Below are positions 28,046-35,173 of a DNA stretch of 64,000 nucleotides, piece by piece. Numbering within the stretch: the first letter of the stretch is position 1; each line of letters opens with the position of its first letter. Source of the stretch: JBCCMQ01 sp039026235 (GTDB lineage Bacteria > Pseudomonadota > Alphaproteobacteria > Rhodobacterales > Rhodobacteraceae); the NCBI GenBank assembly GCA_039026235.1, contig JBCCMQ010000002.1, positions 186,001 through 250,000 on the forward strand. Reading direction: 5' to 3'. The notes beneath the pieces were generated by a model, which did not search any database, had not been told where the DNA came from, and saw nothing but the letters and a program-made list of their open reading frames with translations. The translations under genes and the position numbers were made by a program.

Positions 28046-29193
28046 CAGAGTCCTTGGACCTGATTTCCCAGGCGCGCCAAAAGAATGCGGGTCGCTGACC
28101 GGATCCTTGGCAAGAAGCCGCCCCGGCTGACTTCGCGGTCAGCGACAAGCGGCACGCGCGCGGCAGGAAGTCCAGGCCGCTCCACCACCAGTTCGGCAAC
28201 CGTTTGGCCGGCCGCAATTGGCGCTTCGATCGGGCTCGTGTACTCAATCTGGGCGTCTAGATCGCCCTGGGCAAGTGCCGGCATCAAAAGCGAGATATCA
28301 TCGTTGGTGATCAGGTTGACCCTTTCGGTATTGCCCATCCAGACGCGTGCTTCGGCAAGCACCTGGCCCTTTTCCAGTACAGGTTTTTCAACGAATTGCC
28401 GGAACGCCCAATTCACAACCTGTTCGCCCTCTTGCGCGCGTTCAGCGGAGGTTTCCAAACCGGTAATCACGAACACGATGCGCCGTGCGCCCTGGGCGGC
28501 CGACCCGACGAGCCCGTAGCCAGCCTCTTCTGTATGGCCCGTTTTCAGGCCATCTGCCCCGATCCCGAGGTTAAGCAGCGGGTTCCGGTTGCGCTGGGTG
28601 ATTTCCTCCCAGGTGAAAACGTCCTGAGCATAGTAGCCGTAGTATTCAGGAAACTCTTCGACCATACGACGGGCCAGAAAGGCCAGATCGCGCACGGACA
28701 TCCGCTGTGCCGGATCAGGCCAACCCGATGAATTGGCGAACGTCGAACCCGACATGCCGAGATCTGCCGCACGCTGGTTCATGAGCCGGGCAAAGGCATC
28801 CTCGCTCCCGGCAAGTCCTTCAGCCACCACGACGCAGGCGTCGTTGCCTGATTGGACCACGATGCCGGGAATGAGATCACGCACGGCGACACGGTCGCCC
28901 GCACGAAGAAACATTTTCGACCCACCCATGGCCGATGCCTTGGGCGAGATGCCGAATTCCGTGTCCATCGTGATGCGCCCGTCACGAAGGGCCTCAAACA
29001 GCATGTTCAGCGTCATCAGCTTGGACATCGAAGCCGGGGGCAGCGGAACATCGGCGTCCTTTTCCAAAAGGACCGTGCTGGTGCTCAGGTCGATCACGAT
29101 GGCGGATTGGGCCTGAGTTTCATAGGCGGCTGCAGCGGGCTGGGCAAAGGCCAGTGCCACCAAAGCAAACAAATGTCGCATAGAGGGCTTCAT
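28042..29193 (-). CDS. D-alanyl-D-alanine carboxypeptidase (PBP5/DacA family)
   Basis: A 383-residue periplasmic enzyme that trims the terminal D-Ala of peptidoglycan stem peptides. A signal peptide (MRHLFALVALAFAQPAAAA) is followed by the three penicillin-binding motifs: S-x-x-K in PPASMSKLMTLN, S-x-N in VQSGNDACVVVAE and K-T-G in DGLKTGHTEEAGYGLVG. The C-terminal beta domain (PBP5_C) and a final amphipathic stretch follow. It is coupled to tmk and lies 15 bases downstream of the SPOR lipoprotein gene, giving a cell-wall pair. Confidence 0.95.
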   Translation of the reverse strand: MKPSMRHLFALVALAFAQPAAAAYETQAQSAIVIDLSTSTVLLEKDADVPLPPASMSKLMTLNMLFEALRDGRITMDTEFGISPKASAMGGSKMFLRAGDRVAVRDLIPGIVVQSGNDACVVVAEGLAGSEDAFARLMNQRAADLGMSGSTFANSSGWPDPAQRMSVRDLAFLARRMVEEFPEYYGYYAQDVFTWEEITQRNRNPLLNLGIGADGLKTGHTEEAGYGLVGSAAQGARRIVFVITGLETSAERAQEGEQVVNWAFRQFVEKPVLEKGQVLAEARVWMGNTERVNLITNDDISLLMPALAQGDLDAQIEYTSPIEAPIAAGQTVAELVVERPGLPAARVPLVADREVSRGGFLPRIRSATRILLARLGNQVQGLW

Positions 29194-29208
29194 GACCAGC
29201 TCCTGATC

Positions 29209-30288
29209 CTATTGGGCGACAAAGAAGGCGTCATCGAAACCTTCTGATTTGACCTTCTCAAGCAGTGCTGCCCGTTCATCCGAGCTTTGGGCCGGACCAA
29301 CGATAACACGCCAAAGACTACCACCTGATGAAGCTTCGACGATGGGCACGACACCGTTGTCGCGCAGCGCCTGGGCCGCGGCCTCGGCATTTTCTTGCGA
29401 ACTGAAGCTGCCGACCTGAACAAAGGGGCGCGAAAGACTGGACGCTGGTGCGGGCGAAGGCGCGGGCGTCGGCGCCGGGGCAGAGGCCGCGACCACGGCG
29501 GCGCTTTCGACGGCCAGACCTTCGCCGCCGAGACTTTCGGTCGTTGTTGTAACCTCCGGCACCGAAGCGGCCGCAACCACTGCGATGGGGTCTGGTGCGT
29601 TGGGGCCCTGTGTAACAGGCCGGGGTGCGGGCAAGGCGGGTTCCTGGATGACCGCGTCGCTCGACACCGCTTCGGCCGCCGCAATGGCAGCCGCGGCGCC
29701 TGCGATTGCGTCCGCGCCGCCCTCGCTCGCAGCCTCGGCCGTTTCTTCGACGACCTCTGCGCCCGCCGCGCCGGCACCTGCCGCAGCCGCCACCGCCGTC
29801 TCTGAATCAGATCCGGTCTCATCCACGGGTTCCGGCGGCGCGATCTCTTCCTCGACGAGGGCCGTCACGCGAATGCGGGTGGGCTGGCCGGCAAGTATCC
29901 CAAGTTCGGCGGCCGCGTCAGACGACAACTGGAATGGAGGGCCGGGAAAGAACCGCTCCCGGCGGAACAGTGCGCCGGTGATCTCCGCGCCGGTCTCCTC
30001 GTTCCGCATAACAACGCTAAGGGGATCAGCGCCTTCGTAGGCGACCCAAATGTTGCCCAGAGACGGGCGACCGTCCCACAAGGCCTCATCGGTGACATCA
30101 AAAACATCGGGCGCCTCGACAACCTGCGTCCCTCCGCGTGTCACCGGTTCTGAGGGCGCGGCTTCTGCGGCCTCTGAGCCCGCATCCTTTGGCTGCAAAA
30201 GCGTAAAATTCCCCGCCTCGTCACAGGACGACAGGGCCATGAAAAGGCCACCAAAGAGGGCGATGCGCCCAGGAATTTGCGCTACCAT
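29209..30288 (-). CDS. SPOR domain lipoprotein
   Basis: A 359-residue protein with a lipoprotein signal (IALFGGLFMALSSC, lipobox L-S-S-C). Next come a short conserved N-domain with VWVAYEGADPLSVVMRNEETGAEITGALFRRERFFPGPPFQLSSDAAAELGI, a long Ala/Pro-rich linker and a C-terminal SPOR domain (FVQVGSFSSQENAEAAAQALRDNGVVPIVEASSGGSLWRVIVGP). SPOR domains bind denuded glycan strands at division sites. ATG 30288 is preferred over 30294 because GAGGA is then six bases away. It heads the minus-strand run and precedes the carboxypeptidase. Confidence 0.9.
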   Translation of the reverse strand: MVAQIPGRIALFGGLFMALSSCDEAGNFTLLQPKDAGSEAAEAAPSEPVTRGGTQVVEAPDVFDVTDEALWDGRPSLGNIWVAYEGADPLSVVMRNEETGAEITGALFRRERFFPGPPFQLSSDAAAELGILAGQPTRIRVTALVEEEIAPPEPVDETGSDSETAVAAAAGAGAAGAEVVEETAEAASEGGADAIAGAAAAIAAAEAVSSDAVIQEPALPAPRPVTQGPNAPDPIAVVAAASVPEVTTTTESLGGEGLAVESAAVVAASAPAPTPAPSPAPASSLSRPFVQVGSFSSQENAEAAAQALRDNGVVPIVEASSGGSLWRVIVGPAQSSDERAALLEKVKSEGFDDAFFVAQ

Positions 30289-30504
30289 ACCCATTCCTCA
30301 ATGCGCCCGCACCTTACGGCGAGCTGTTATTTTGTACGGCGGATTGCACCGCATAAGCCTGTGTTGGGCGGACAATAGCCGCACTCAGCCCGTGAGGGAA
30401 GCAAAGATGCAACCGAAAAGCGGAATACGGCCACGCCAAAAGGGCGAATGATCCCGTTTTGCACTTTACAGGTCGGCGCCAATCCCAGTAGCACACCCAG
30501 CACC

Positions 30505-30594
30505 GGAGAGGTGGCAGAGTGGTCGAATGCGGCGGTCTTGAAAACCGTTGACGTCGAGAGGCGTCCCAGGGTTCGAATCCCTGTCTCTCCGCCA
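30505..30594 (+). tRNA. tRNA-Ser (anticodon UGA)
   Basis: A 90-nt class II tRNA. The acceptor GGAGAGG pairs with TCTCTCC, the T arm contains GGGTTCGAATCCC, a long variable arm (GACGTCGAGAGGCGTC region) is present, CCA is encoded, and the anticodon loop CTTGAAA gives UGA. Its last 20 bases form attL of the integrated element, and the gene remains intact. Confidence 0.97.
30575..30594 (+). repeat. attL (20-bp core, 3' end of tRNA-Ser)
   Basis: The last 20 bases of the tRNA gene, from the T-arm GAATCCC to the encoded CCA, recur exactly at 46027-46046. This identity segment is the probable crossover core. Confidence 0.93.
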
Positions 30595-30675
30595 AAACCA
30601 CCACCTGCGCAACACTAGAACTCCTTATTTCATTGGCTATTTTGAGAATTTACTTGCCAGAAGGTCAATCTTGAT

Positions 30676-30704
30676 CCACAAATTGCCCCACAAAGTGAAC
30701 CACG
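30676..30704 (+). repeat. Left arm-type integrase sites (three CCAC[A/G], 12-bp phase)
   Basis: CCACA at 30676 and 30688 and CCACG at 30700 are spaced exactly 12 bp, 81 bp inside attL. The same arrangement occurs near attR, and TTGATCCACA is shared between the two sets. This is the layout expected of arm-type binding sites for a lambda-like tyrosine integrase. Confidence 0.65.
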
Positions 30705-30712
30705 TGGGCAAT

Positions 30713-31981
30713 ATGACGGCAACAAAGAACCTCAAGCTTCGGGAAGGCAAATGGCACCTGCGCCGTCGTGTTCCGAAGAGATATCACCCTGTCGAAGTCC
30801 GCAATGAGGTTGTTTTGTCGCTCAAGACTGACAGTCTTGAAGTGGCGCAGCGCAAGATGTCCGACGTGTGGGAATTGCAGATAGAGGCATGGGAAGCCAA
30901 GCTTGCTGGCGACACGTCGGATGCTGATCGCAAACACGCGGCCGCGATGGAATTAGCGGCTGTGCGTGGCGTGCGGTATATGCCAATCCGCGAAGTCTCA
31001 GACCTTCCAATTGAAAAGGTCTTAGAGCGCGTTGAAGCCGCTTCAGACCATCGCGAGGCTGTTGCAACCCTTGGCGCAGCACCAGCGCCTTTGATAACCA
31101 TTTCCAAGGCACTTGACGCGTATTTCAAATTTGTACGCGACGAAACACTTGGGAAAAGCCGCGATCAACTGCGACGTTGGCGCAACCCCCGCAAGAAAGC
31201 CGTCAAGAACTTCATCCATCTTTGCGGCGACAAACCAATCATCGAAATCACGCGTGATGATATGTTGGATTTCCGCGAATGGTGGCTTGAAAAGATAATC
31301 GAAGAGGAATTGACGCCCAACAGCGGCAACAAAGACCTTGGACACTTGGGACAAGTCCTCCAAGTCGTGAACGATAAGAAGGGCCTTGGGATCGACCTTG
31401 GAAGCGTACTTGGAAAACTCAAGTTCAAGGAAGGGGAGCAAAAAACACGCCCACCCTTCTCTTCAAAGTGGATCGAAGAAAGGATTTTGGCACCGGGGGC
31501 GTTGGATGGGCTCAACAACGAAGCGCGTTGTATCGTGCTCGCGATGGTCAATACTGGCGCGCGCCCGTCGGAACTCACGACACTAAACGAAAGCACTATT
31601 TGCTTAGATGCCGACGTGCCCCATATCAAAATCAGACCCGACGGGCGGCAGGTCAAATCACCGAACGCCAAACGAGACATTCCGCTTGTCGGCGTGTCTC
31701 TGGAAGCAATGAGGGAATGTCCAAGGGGCTTCCCACGCTATTTCGACAAACCGGGCGTGTCGGGCACGATCAACAATTTCTTGTCCGACAATGACCTTCG
31801 CGAAACGCCTGAACATTCGCTCTATAGCCTGCGCCACAGTTTTGAAGACCGTCTGTTGCGGGCAAATGTTGACTACAGAATTCGCAAGGACCTTATGGGG
31901 CAGCGCATGAATGGCGAGCGTTACGGGGTTGGCGCGATGCTTGATCAAGAGGCGGAACTGATCGCCGAGATTGCCTTTTAG
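30713..31981 (+). CDS. int: Tyrosine-type site-specific integrase (DUF6538 N-terminus)
   Basis: A 422-residue integrase. The N-terminal LKLREGKWHLRRRVPKRY is the small DUF6538-type arm-binding region seen in alphaproteobacterial integrases. A SAM-like core-binding domain follows, then the catalytic domain with Arg in NTGARPSELTTL, YSLRHSFEDRLL (R-H), and the nucleophile Tyr about residue 404 in GERYGVGAML. I chose ATG 30713; the frame is open further upstream only because it runs through the tRNA and the arm sites. The gene points away from attL, into the element. Confidence 0.93.
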   Translation: MTATKNLKLREGKWHLRRRVPKRYHPVEVRNEVVLSLKTDSLEVAQRKMSDVWELQIEAWEAKLAGDTSDADRKHAAAMELAAVRGVRYMPIREVSDLPIEKVLERVEAASDHREAVATLGAAPAPLITISKALDAYFKFVRDETLGKSRDQLRRWRNPRKKAVKNFIHLCGDKPIIEITRDDMLDFREWWLEKIIEEELTPNSGNKDLGHLGQVLQVVNDKKGLGIDLGSVLGKLKFKEGEQKTRPPFSSKWIEERILAPGALDGLNNEARCIVLAMVNTGARPSELTTLNESTICLDADVPHIKIRPDGRQVKSPNAKRDIPLVGVSLEAMRECPRGFPRYFDKPGVSGTINNFLSDNDLRETPEHSLYSLRHSFEDRLLRANVDYRIRKDLMGQRMNGERYGVGAMLDQEAELIAEIAF

Positions 31982-32141
31982 CGCCAACCATTGCCCGCGC
32001 GCGGTCCAGCGCCGATGCGTCTCGACGGCAAGCAGCAAGTTCGCGCTCAAGACGCTCGAATACAGGCAAGAACGCCGAGTCTTCGACGACCCAAGCCGCG
32101 ACCTTGTTTAATGCCCTTTCTATGCGCTGTTCATCATCCAT
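31893..32141 (-). CDS. Small charged helical protein, unknown function
   Basis: An 82-residue frame from ATG 32141, antisense to and overlapping the integrase 3' end by 89 bases. The first 55 residues (MDDEQRIERALNKVAAWVVEDSAFLPVFERLERELAA) look like a genuine amphipathic helical protein with biased charge, unlike random shadow frames. The C-terminal part, over the integrase, looks less protein-like, so the true end may be decayed. No family is recognised. Confidence 0.45.
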   Translation of the reverse strand: MDDEQRIERALNKVAAWVVEDSAFLPVFERLERELAACRRDASALDRARAMVGAKRQSRRSVPPLDQASRQPRNARHSCAAP

Positions 32142-32189
32142 GCCCACCGTGTAGGAAACCGCCTAGCCGCCTGTAAATCATTATTTTTA

Positions 32190-32322
32190 TTGACAAAAAG
32201 GCACATATGGAAACCCAACAGGCAAAAACAACAAAAGGGCACATATCTTTCCGCTAAATCACATAATTACACATACTTAGCGACAGATTCGGCACACCAA
32301 AATTCGACGATATGGCACATAT
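32190..32322 (+). promoter_or_regulatory. AT-rich control region with three GGCACATAT repeats
   Basis: GGCACATAT occurs at 32200-32208, 32238-32246 and 32314-32322, spaced 38 and 76 (2 x 38) bp. A TTGACA lies at 32190-32195, and CGCTAA/TTAGCG inverted repeats sit between the second and third copies. The block is markedly AT-rich and lies between the integrase end and the divergent small genes. It may be operators for a repressor or excisionase. Confidence 0.45.
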
Positions 32323-32507
32323 CAGAAACGGAAAAAGTCCGGGTCCGTTTTCGCAACAATCACCTCTAAATTGAGCGCCAAAATAAACTGCTTGACACGG
32401 GTGACCGTTTCGGTCTGCTTCCTTGACTTTGATTCGTTTTTCATGGTATGAACGGCGTGCAGCAATCGGTTTGCTGAGCTTCGAAGACCCTCCCCCACTG
32501 CGCTCAT
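32322..32507 (-). CDS. Possible small basic protein, unknown function
   Basis: A 61-residue frame starting ATG 32507 behind a good AGGAG ribosome site four bases upstream. The peptide (MSAVGEGLRSSANRLLHAVHTMKNESKSRKQ...) is rich in basic and polar residues and could be a small DNA-binding or regulatory protein. It is divergent from the gene starting at 32556, with only 48 bases between. No family is recognised; the ribosome site is the main support. Confidence 0.4.
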   Translation of the reverse strand: MSAVGEGLRSSANRLLHAVHTMKNESKSRKQTETVTRVKQFILALNLEVIVAKTDPDFFRF

Positions 32508-32555
32508 CTTTCTCCTATGCCGTGGGGGAGGAACCTTCCTGAAAAAGGACTTTCA

Positions 32556-33029
32556 ATGCAGGACACAGAGAATTTCCGCGCTATCGTGGCGGAGTCTGAT
32601 TTGCTCCGCGAACGCTGGTTGACCCTGTCTTCCCAGATCATCGCCGAGTGTGCCGACCAGTTTGGTGAGACCGTAGATCGCGAAAGCCTCATGATGTTGA
32701 ACAGCGTTCGGTTGAGCGTTTTGACCGGCGAAACATTTGATTGGCGGGCGGAAGCCCAACAACAATTGCCAGCACTCAAACGTGCCAGTGAACTCGCTGA
32801 CATCAAGCGTCGGGTTGAGGCCGAAGACGCCGCCGCCATTGCCGAACTTGACGACCTGCCCCCAAGTGAACGCTTGAGCAAGGCTCATGCGATGGGCTTG
32901 GGGCAGCATGAAGCACCTGCGCAGCTATCTGACGAAGAAAAGATGACCGAAGCCCTGCGCATCAATAGCATGCGCTTGTCTGGCGTTCAGCGCCTCGCAG
33001 AGGCACGCAAAGCCGGGCTGACCTATTGA
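32556..33029 (+). CDS. Phage-like hypothetical protein, helical
   Basis: A 157-residue predicted helical protein from ATG 32556, preceded by AAAAGGA. It is rich in Glu, Ala and Leu, with a stretch KRASELADIKRRVEAEDAAAIAELDDLP that looks like a coiled coil. No recognised domain. It begins a tightly packed + strand row of small genes (TGATG overlap with the next), an arrangement typical of phage or satellite operons, and may be a packaging or regulatory accessory protein; that is only a guess from position. Confidence 0.7.
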   Translation: MQDTENFRAIVAESDLLRERWLTLSSQIIAECADQFGETVDRESLMMLNSVRLSVLTGETFDWRAEAQQQLPALKRASELADIKRRVEAEDAAAIAELDDLPPSERLSKAHAMGLGQHEAPAQLSDEEKMTEALRINSMRLSGVQRLAEARKAGLTY

Positions 33030-33274
33030 TGGAACGTTTCGTCAGCAACCATGATTGCGCGCGGGCCGTGGGAGTGCCGCCGGAGACCTTCCGCAAGTTC
33101 TGGCAAGTCGCGCAGCCCGAAATCATAACCTCTCGCATCCCGTCCAGTCAGACAACTCAGAGCATGCGCGGCTTCGAACTTGAGGAGACCGTTACATTTC
33201 TCCGCCGCACGACTCCTCTAACATCCCAGCAAGAGGCGGTCCTTCGCAGCCTCGCCCGCCCCTCAATTCGATGA
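33029..33274 (+). CDS. Small helix-turn-helix-like protein
   Basis: An 81-residue protein. Its ATG shares one base with the preceding TGA. The N-terminal NHDCARAVGVPPETFRKFWQVAQPEII resembles a helix-turn-helix with an A-x-x-x-G-V-x-x-x-T-x-R-x-W pattern, as in MerR-like or Nu1-type DNA-binding proteins. The C-terminal half is a second short helical segment. The position directly before the terminase-small-subunit-like gene suggests DNA recognition, but the family is not certain. Confidence 0.6.
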   Translation: MERFVSNHDCARAVGVPPETFRKFWQVAQPEIITSRIPSSQTTQSMRGFELEETVTFLRRTTPLTSQQEAVLRSLARPSIR

Positions 33275-33286
33275 AGGATAATGACT

Positions 33287-33760
33287 ATGGATGTTGGCGC
33301 TAAGCCACTGCGCCCACGCCTTGAACGGTTCGCGCTCTTGCTGGCATCGCCAGAACGGCGTAGCGCCGTTGAGTGCTGGTGCTTGTCTGACGCTAACCCG
33401 ATCAAACCGGAAGCGACGCCGGGTCGGGAGGTGACCGCAAGCCGCAACCAGAACAGACCAGAGGTACAGGCTCGCGTTGCCTTTTTGCGTGCCGAACGCG
33501 CGGCAGCAGCAGAAAAATCAGGCATTGATGCCGATGGCGTTGCCGAATTGATGGAACGCGTCACCACGAAATTCCTAGCGATTGGCGAACTGGCAGAGCA
33601 ATTGGGTCTGTCAGAAATGGCAGCGAAGCTGCGTCGGATGACGACATTGCATGCAGGCCGCGCCGAGCGGCTGCACCGGCACGTACCAGAGGCCGAAGAC
33701 AAGCCCGCTGTTGATTTGGATGCGATGCTATCGCGCCTGCGCCGATGTGGCTGCCGATGA
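33287..33760 (+). CDS. Terminase small subunit-like protein
   Basis: A 157-residue protein (ATG 33287, AAGGA eight bases upstream; ATG 33281 is an in-frame alternative). The order R-L-E-R-F-A-L-L-L ... N-P-I-K-P ... A-S-R-N-Q-N-R-P-E-V-Q-A-R-V-A-F-L-R-A-E-R follows the small-terminase pattern, in which a ...RF..xYL helix, an AGYS-like turn and a S-R-x-x-x-N-P-x-V-x-x-R-I-x-x-L helix are usual. If right, the element may redirect a helper phage's packaging, as PICIs do. The similarity is weak and read by eye, and no large subunit follows. Confidence 0.45.
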   Translation: MDVGAKPLRPRLERFALLLASPERRSAVECWCLSDANPIKPEATPGREVTASRNQNRPEVQARVAFLRAERAAAAEKSGIDADGVAELMERVTTKFLAIGELAEQLGLSEMAAKLRRMTTLHAGRAERLHRHVPEAEDKPAVDLDAMLSRLRRCGCR

Positions 33761-34134
33761 GCCACCACGTCCAAGCCCTTCGTCAAGTCATTGAAGCCGA
33801 CCTACGTCGCCTCGCTGAGCTTGAGGAACGCCTACAAGAGGCGCGCGGGCCGGTTGTGGCGGGTGTGGTCAAGAGCATTGGCGAGACCTGTGACGGCCTG
33901 TCAGCGGCGCTGACGCGCCTTGCGAAGAACACCGATACGATAGCGGAAGAACGATCCGGCCCGCCTGCGAAACCCGCGCATGATCCGCGCCACCTAGAAA
34001 TCGCGGCTCACATGCAATCTCTTATCGAAAACGGCCCTTGTGCCTGTGGGCATGTGATCCCTCCGGAAGCGGTTTCGGCGGAAGCAACACCGACTAGACA
34101 GGCTGCCAACAAAGCGCGTCGCGCGAGCGAATAG
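33757..34134 (+). CDS. Coiled-coil hypothetical protein with CxCGH motif
   Basis: A 125-residue protein whose ATG overlaps the previous stop (ATGA). Residues about 5-60 form a strong coiled coil (ALRQVIEADLRRLAELEERLQEA). The C-terminal part holds ENGPCACGHVIPPEA, a C-x-C-x-H cluster that could bind a metal. No family is recognised. The coupling makes it part of the same operon as the terminase-like gene. Confidence 0.65.
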   Translation: MSHHVQALRQVIEADLRRLAELEERLQEARGPVVAGVVKSIGETCDGLSAALTRLAKNTDTIAEERSGPPAKPAHDPRHLEIAAHMQSLIENGPCACGHVIPPEAVSAEATPTRQAANKARRASE

Positions 34135-34169
34135 ATTTCCCGATAGGCTGCATTGTTAGCCTTTAACTG

Positions 34170-34204
34170 CCCGCGTCAGCGGGTGCCCATGCCCCGTCAG
34201 GGGC
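34170..34204. repeat. Two tandem hairpins with GTCA loops
   Basis: CCCGC-GTCA-GCGGG at 34170-34183 is followed seven bases later by GCCCC-GTCA-GGGGC at 34191-34204. Both have perfect five-base arms and the same four-base loop, and related palindromes recur through the element. They lie between two genes and could also act as weak terminators. Confidence 0.8.
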
Positions 34205-34247
34205 GCACCATCCTTACCCGACAAGGACAACACACGATGACCCTCAC

Positions 34248-34649
34248 ATGTACAATATTAACCAATCGAAACCTGAATCCGCCCGTGCGTTCCTTCTCAC
34301 TCTGCATGCACTGAACGCACCGACAGACCGTCGGCCAAAGACCTCTGAGGAAGCCGCCAAAAGCGCGCTTGCCGAAATCGTCGCTCAACATGCCAATTGG
34401 GTTGGCGAATTCAATCTGGGCGAGTTGTTCACCTTCGCCGACAAGCTCATGATCCACCGCGATGAACAAGCCGGTGCATCCCCTGCGATCTACCCAATCG
34501 ACGGCCTAGCCGATCTGTGCGGCTCGCGCACCATGGCGCTGATGGCTGCCAAACTGTGTGGCGCACGGATCGATGGTGACGACTGGCGAGATGACGGCGT
34601 CGGGCATCCCATCCTTTTGACATTTCAAGACTGGACGCAAGATGACTGA
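34248..34649 (+). CDS. Hypothetical element protein
   Basis: A 133-residue acidic protein of unknown function (RAFLLTLHALNAPTDRRPKTSEEAAKSALAEIV...). The start is uncertain: the nearest good ribosome site (AAGGA at 34224) is better placed for an overlapping out-of-frame ATG at 34237, which opens a 25-codon peptide. Translation of the longer frame could therefore depend on that leader. The stop overlaps the next gene by eight bases. No domain is recognised. Confidence 0.55.
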   Translation: MYNINQSKPESARAFLLTLHALNAPTDRRPKTSEEAAKSALAEIVAQHANWVGEFNLGELFTFADKLMIHRDEQAGASPAIYPIDGLADLCGSRTMALMAAKLCGARIDGDDWRDDGVGHPILLTFQDWTQDD

Positions 34650-34956
34650 ACCAGTGTACGAATTTGAGCAGTTGATCCAAAGCGACCGCGTTTTGCCGAA
34701 TGGTGTGTTCCTTGTCTCGGACAGAACGGGGCATGCCCTGTGGTTCGACCGAACGGAACCGGACTGCAAGTCCGAGCTTCGCGCGTTCTTGGACAATCAA
34801 GCCAAAGCGCGGGTGATCATGGCATCGGACGTAACTCACTGGTCCCTTTGGCTGATGGATGAAGGGCGCGACTCTGTTTCGACGACGCGCAAAAATCAGA
34901 ACCCAGACCCACCAGCTTTTTGCGACTGGCAAGGCTTGGACTTCGCCGGTCATTAA
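34642..34956 (+). CDS. Hypothetical element protein
   Basis: A 104-residue protein coupled to the preceding gene (ATGACTGA overlap). It has an alternating hydrophobic pattern (PNGVFLVSDRTGHALWFDRTEPDCKSELRAFLDNQAKARVIMASDVTHWSLWLMDEG) suggesting an alpha/beta fold of one small domain. No recognised family. It closes the first gene row; the primase gene follows after 217 bases. Confidence 0.6.
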   Translation: MTEPVYEFEQLIQSDRVLPNGVFLVSDRTGHALWFDRTEPDCKSELRAFLDNQAKARVIMASDVTHWSLWLMDEGRDSVSTTRKNQNPDPPAFCDWQGLDFAGH

Positions 34957-35079
34957 GCCCTGAAATCGCTCAAGAAACTGAGCTTTCAAATGTTAGGTAT
35001 GCGAAATTATTTAGCAAATACAGTAGCTTAATGGCTTCCATTAACGAAATCGAAAGAAGTTCTCGCTAAGCAAGAGAAA

Positions 35080-35111
35080 GGCCCGCCGCGAAAGAGAGAG
35101 CGCGACGGGCC
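35080..35111. terminator. GC-rich stem-loop upstream of the primase gene
   Basis: GGCCCGCCGCG (35080-35090) pairs with CGCGACGGGCC (35101-35111) with one mismatch around a ten-base purine-rich loop. No U-run follows on the + strand; on the minus strand the stem is followed by TTTCTC. A transcription attenuator before the primase gene is possible. Confidence 0.35.
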
Positions 35112-35173
35112 AAATTCTACACACCTCAGATGATAGGTCGGCGGGCTTAACGTCTGGTTAAAGAGACTTGGAA

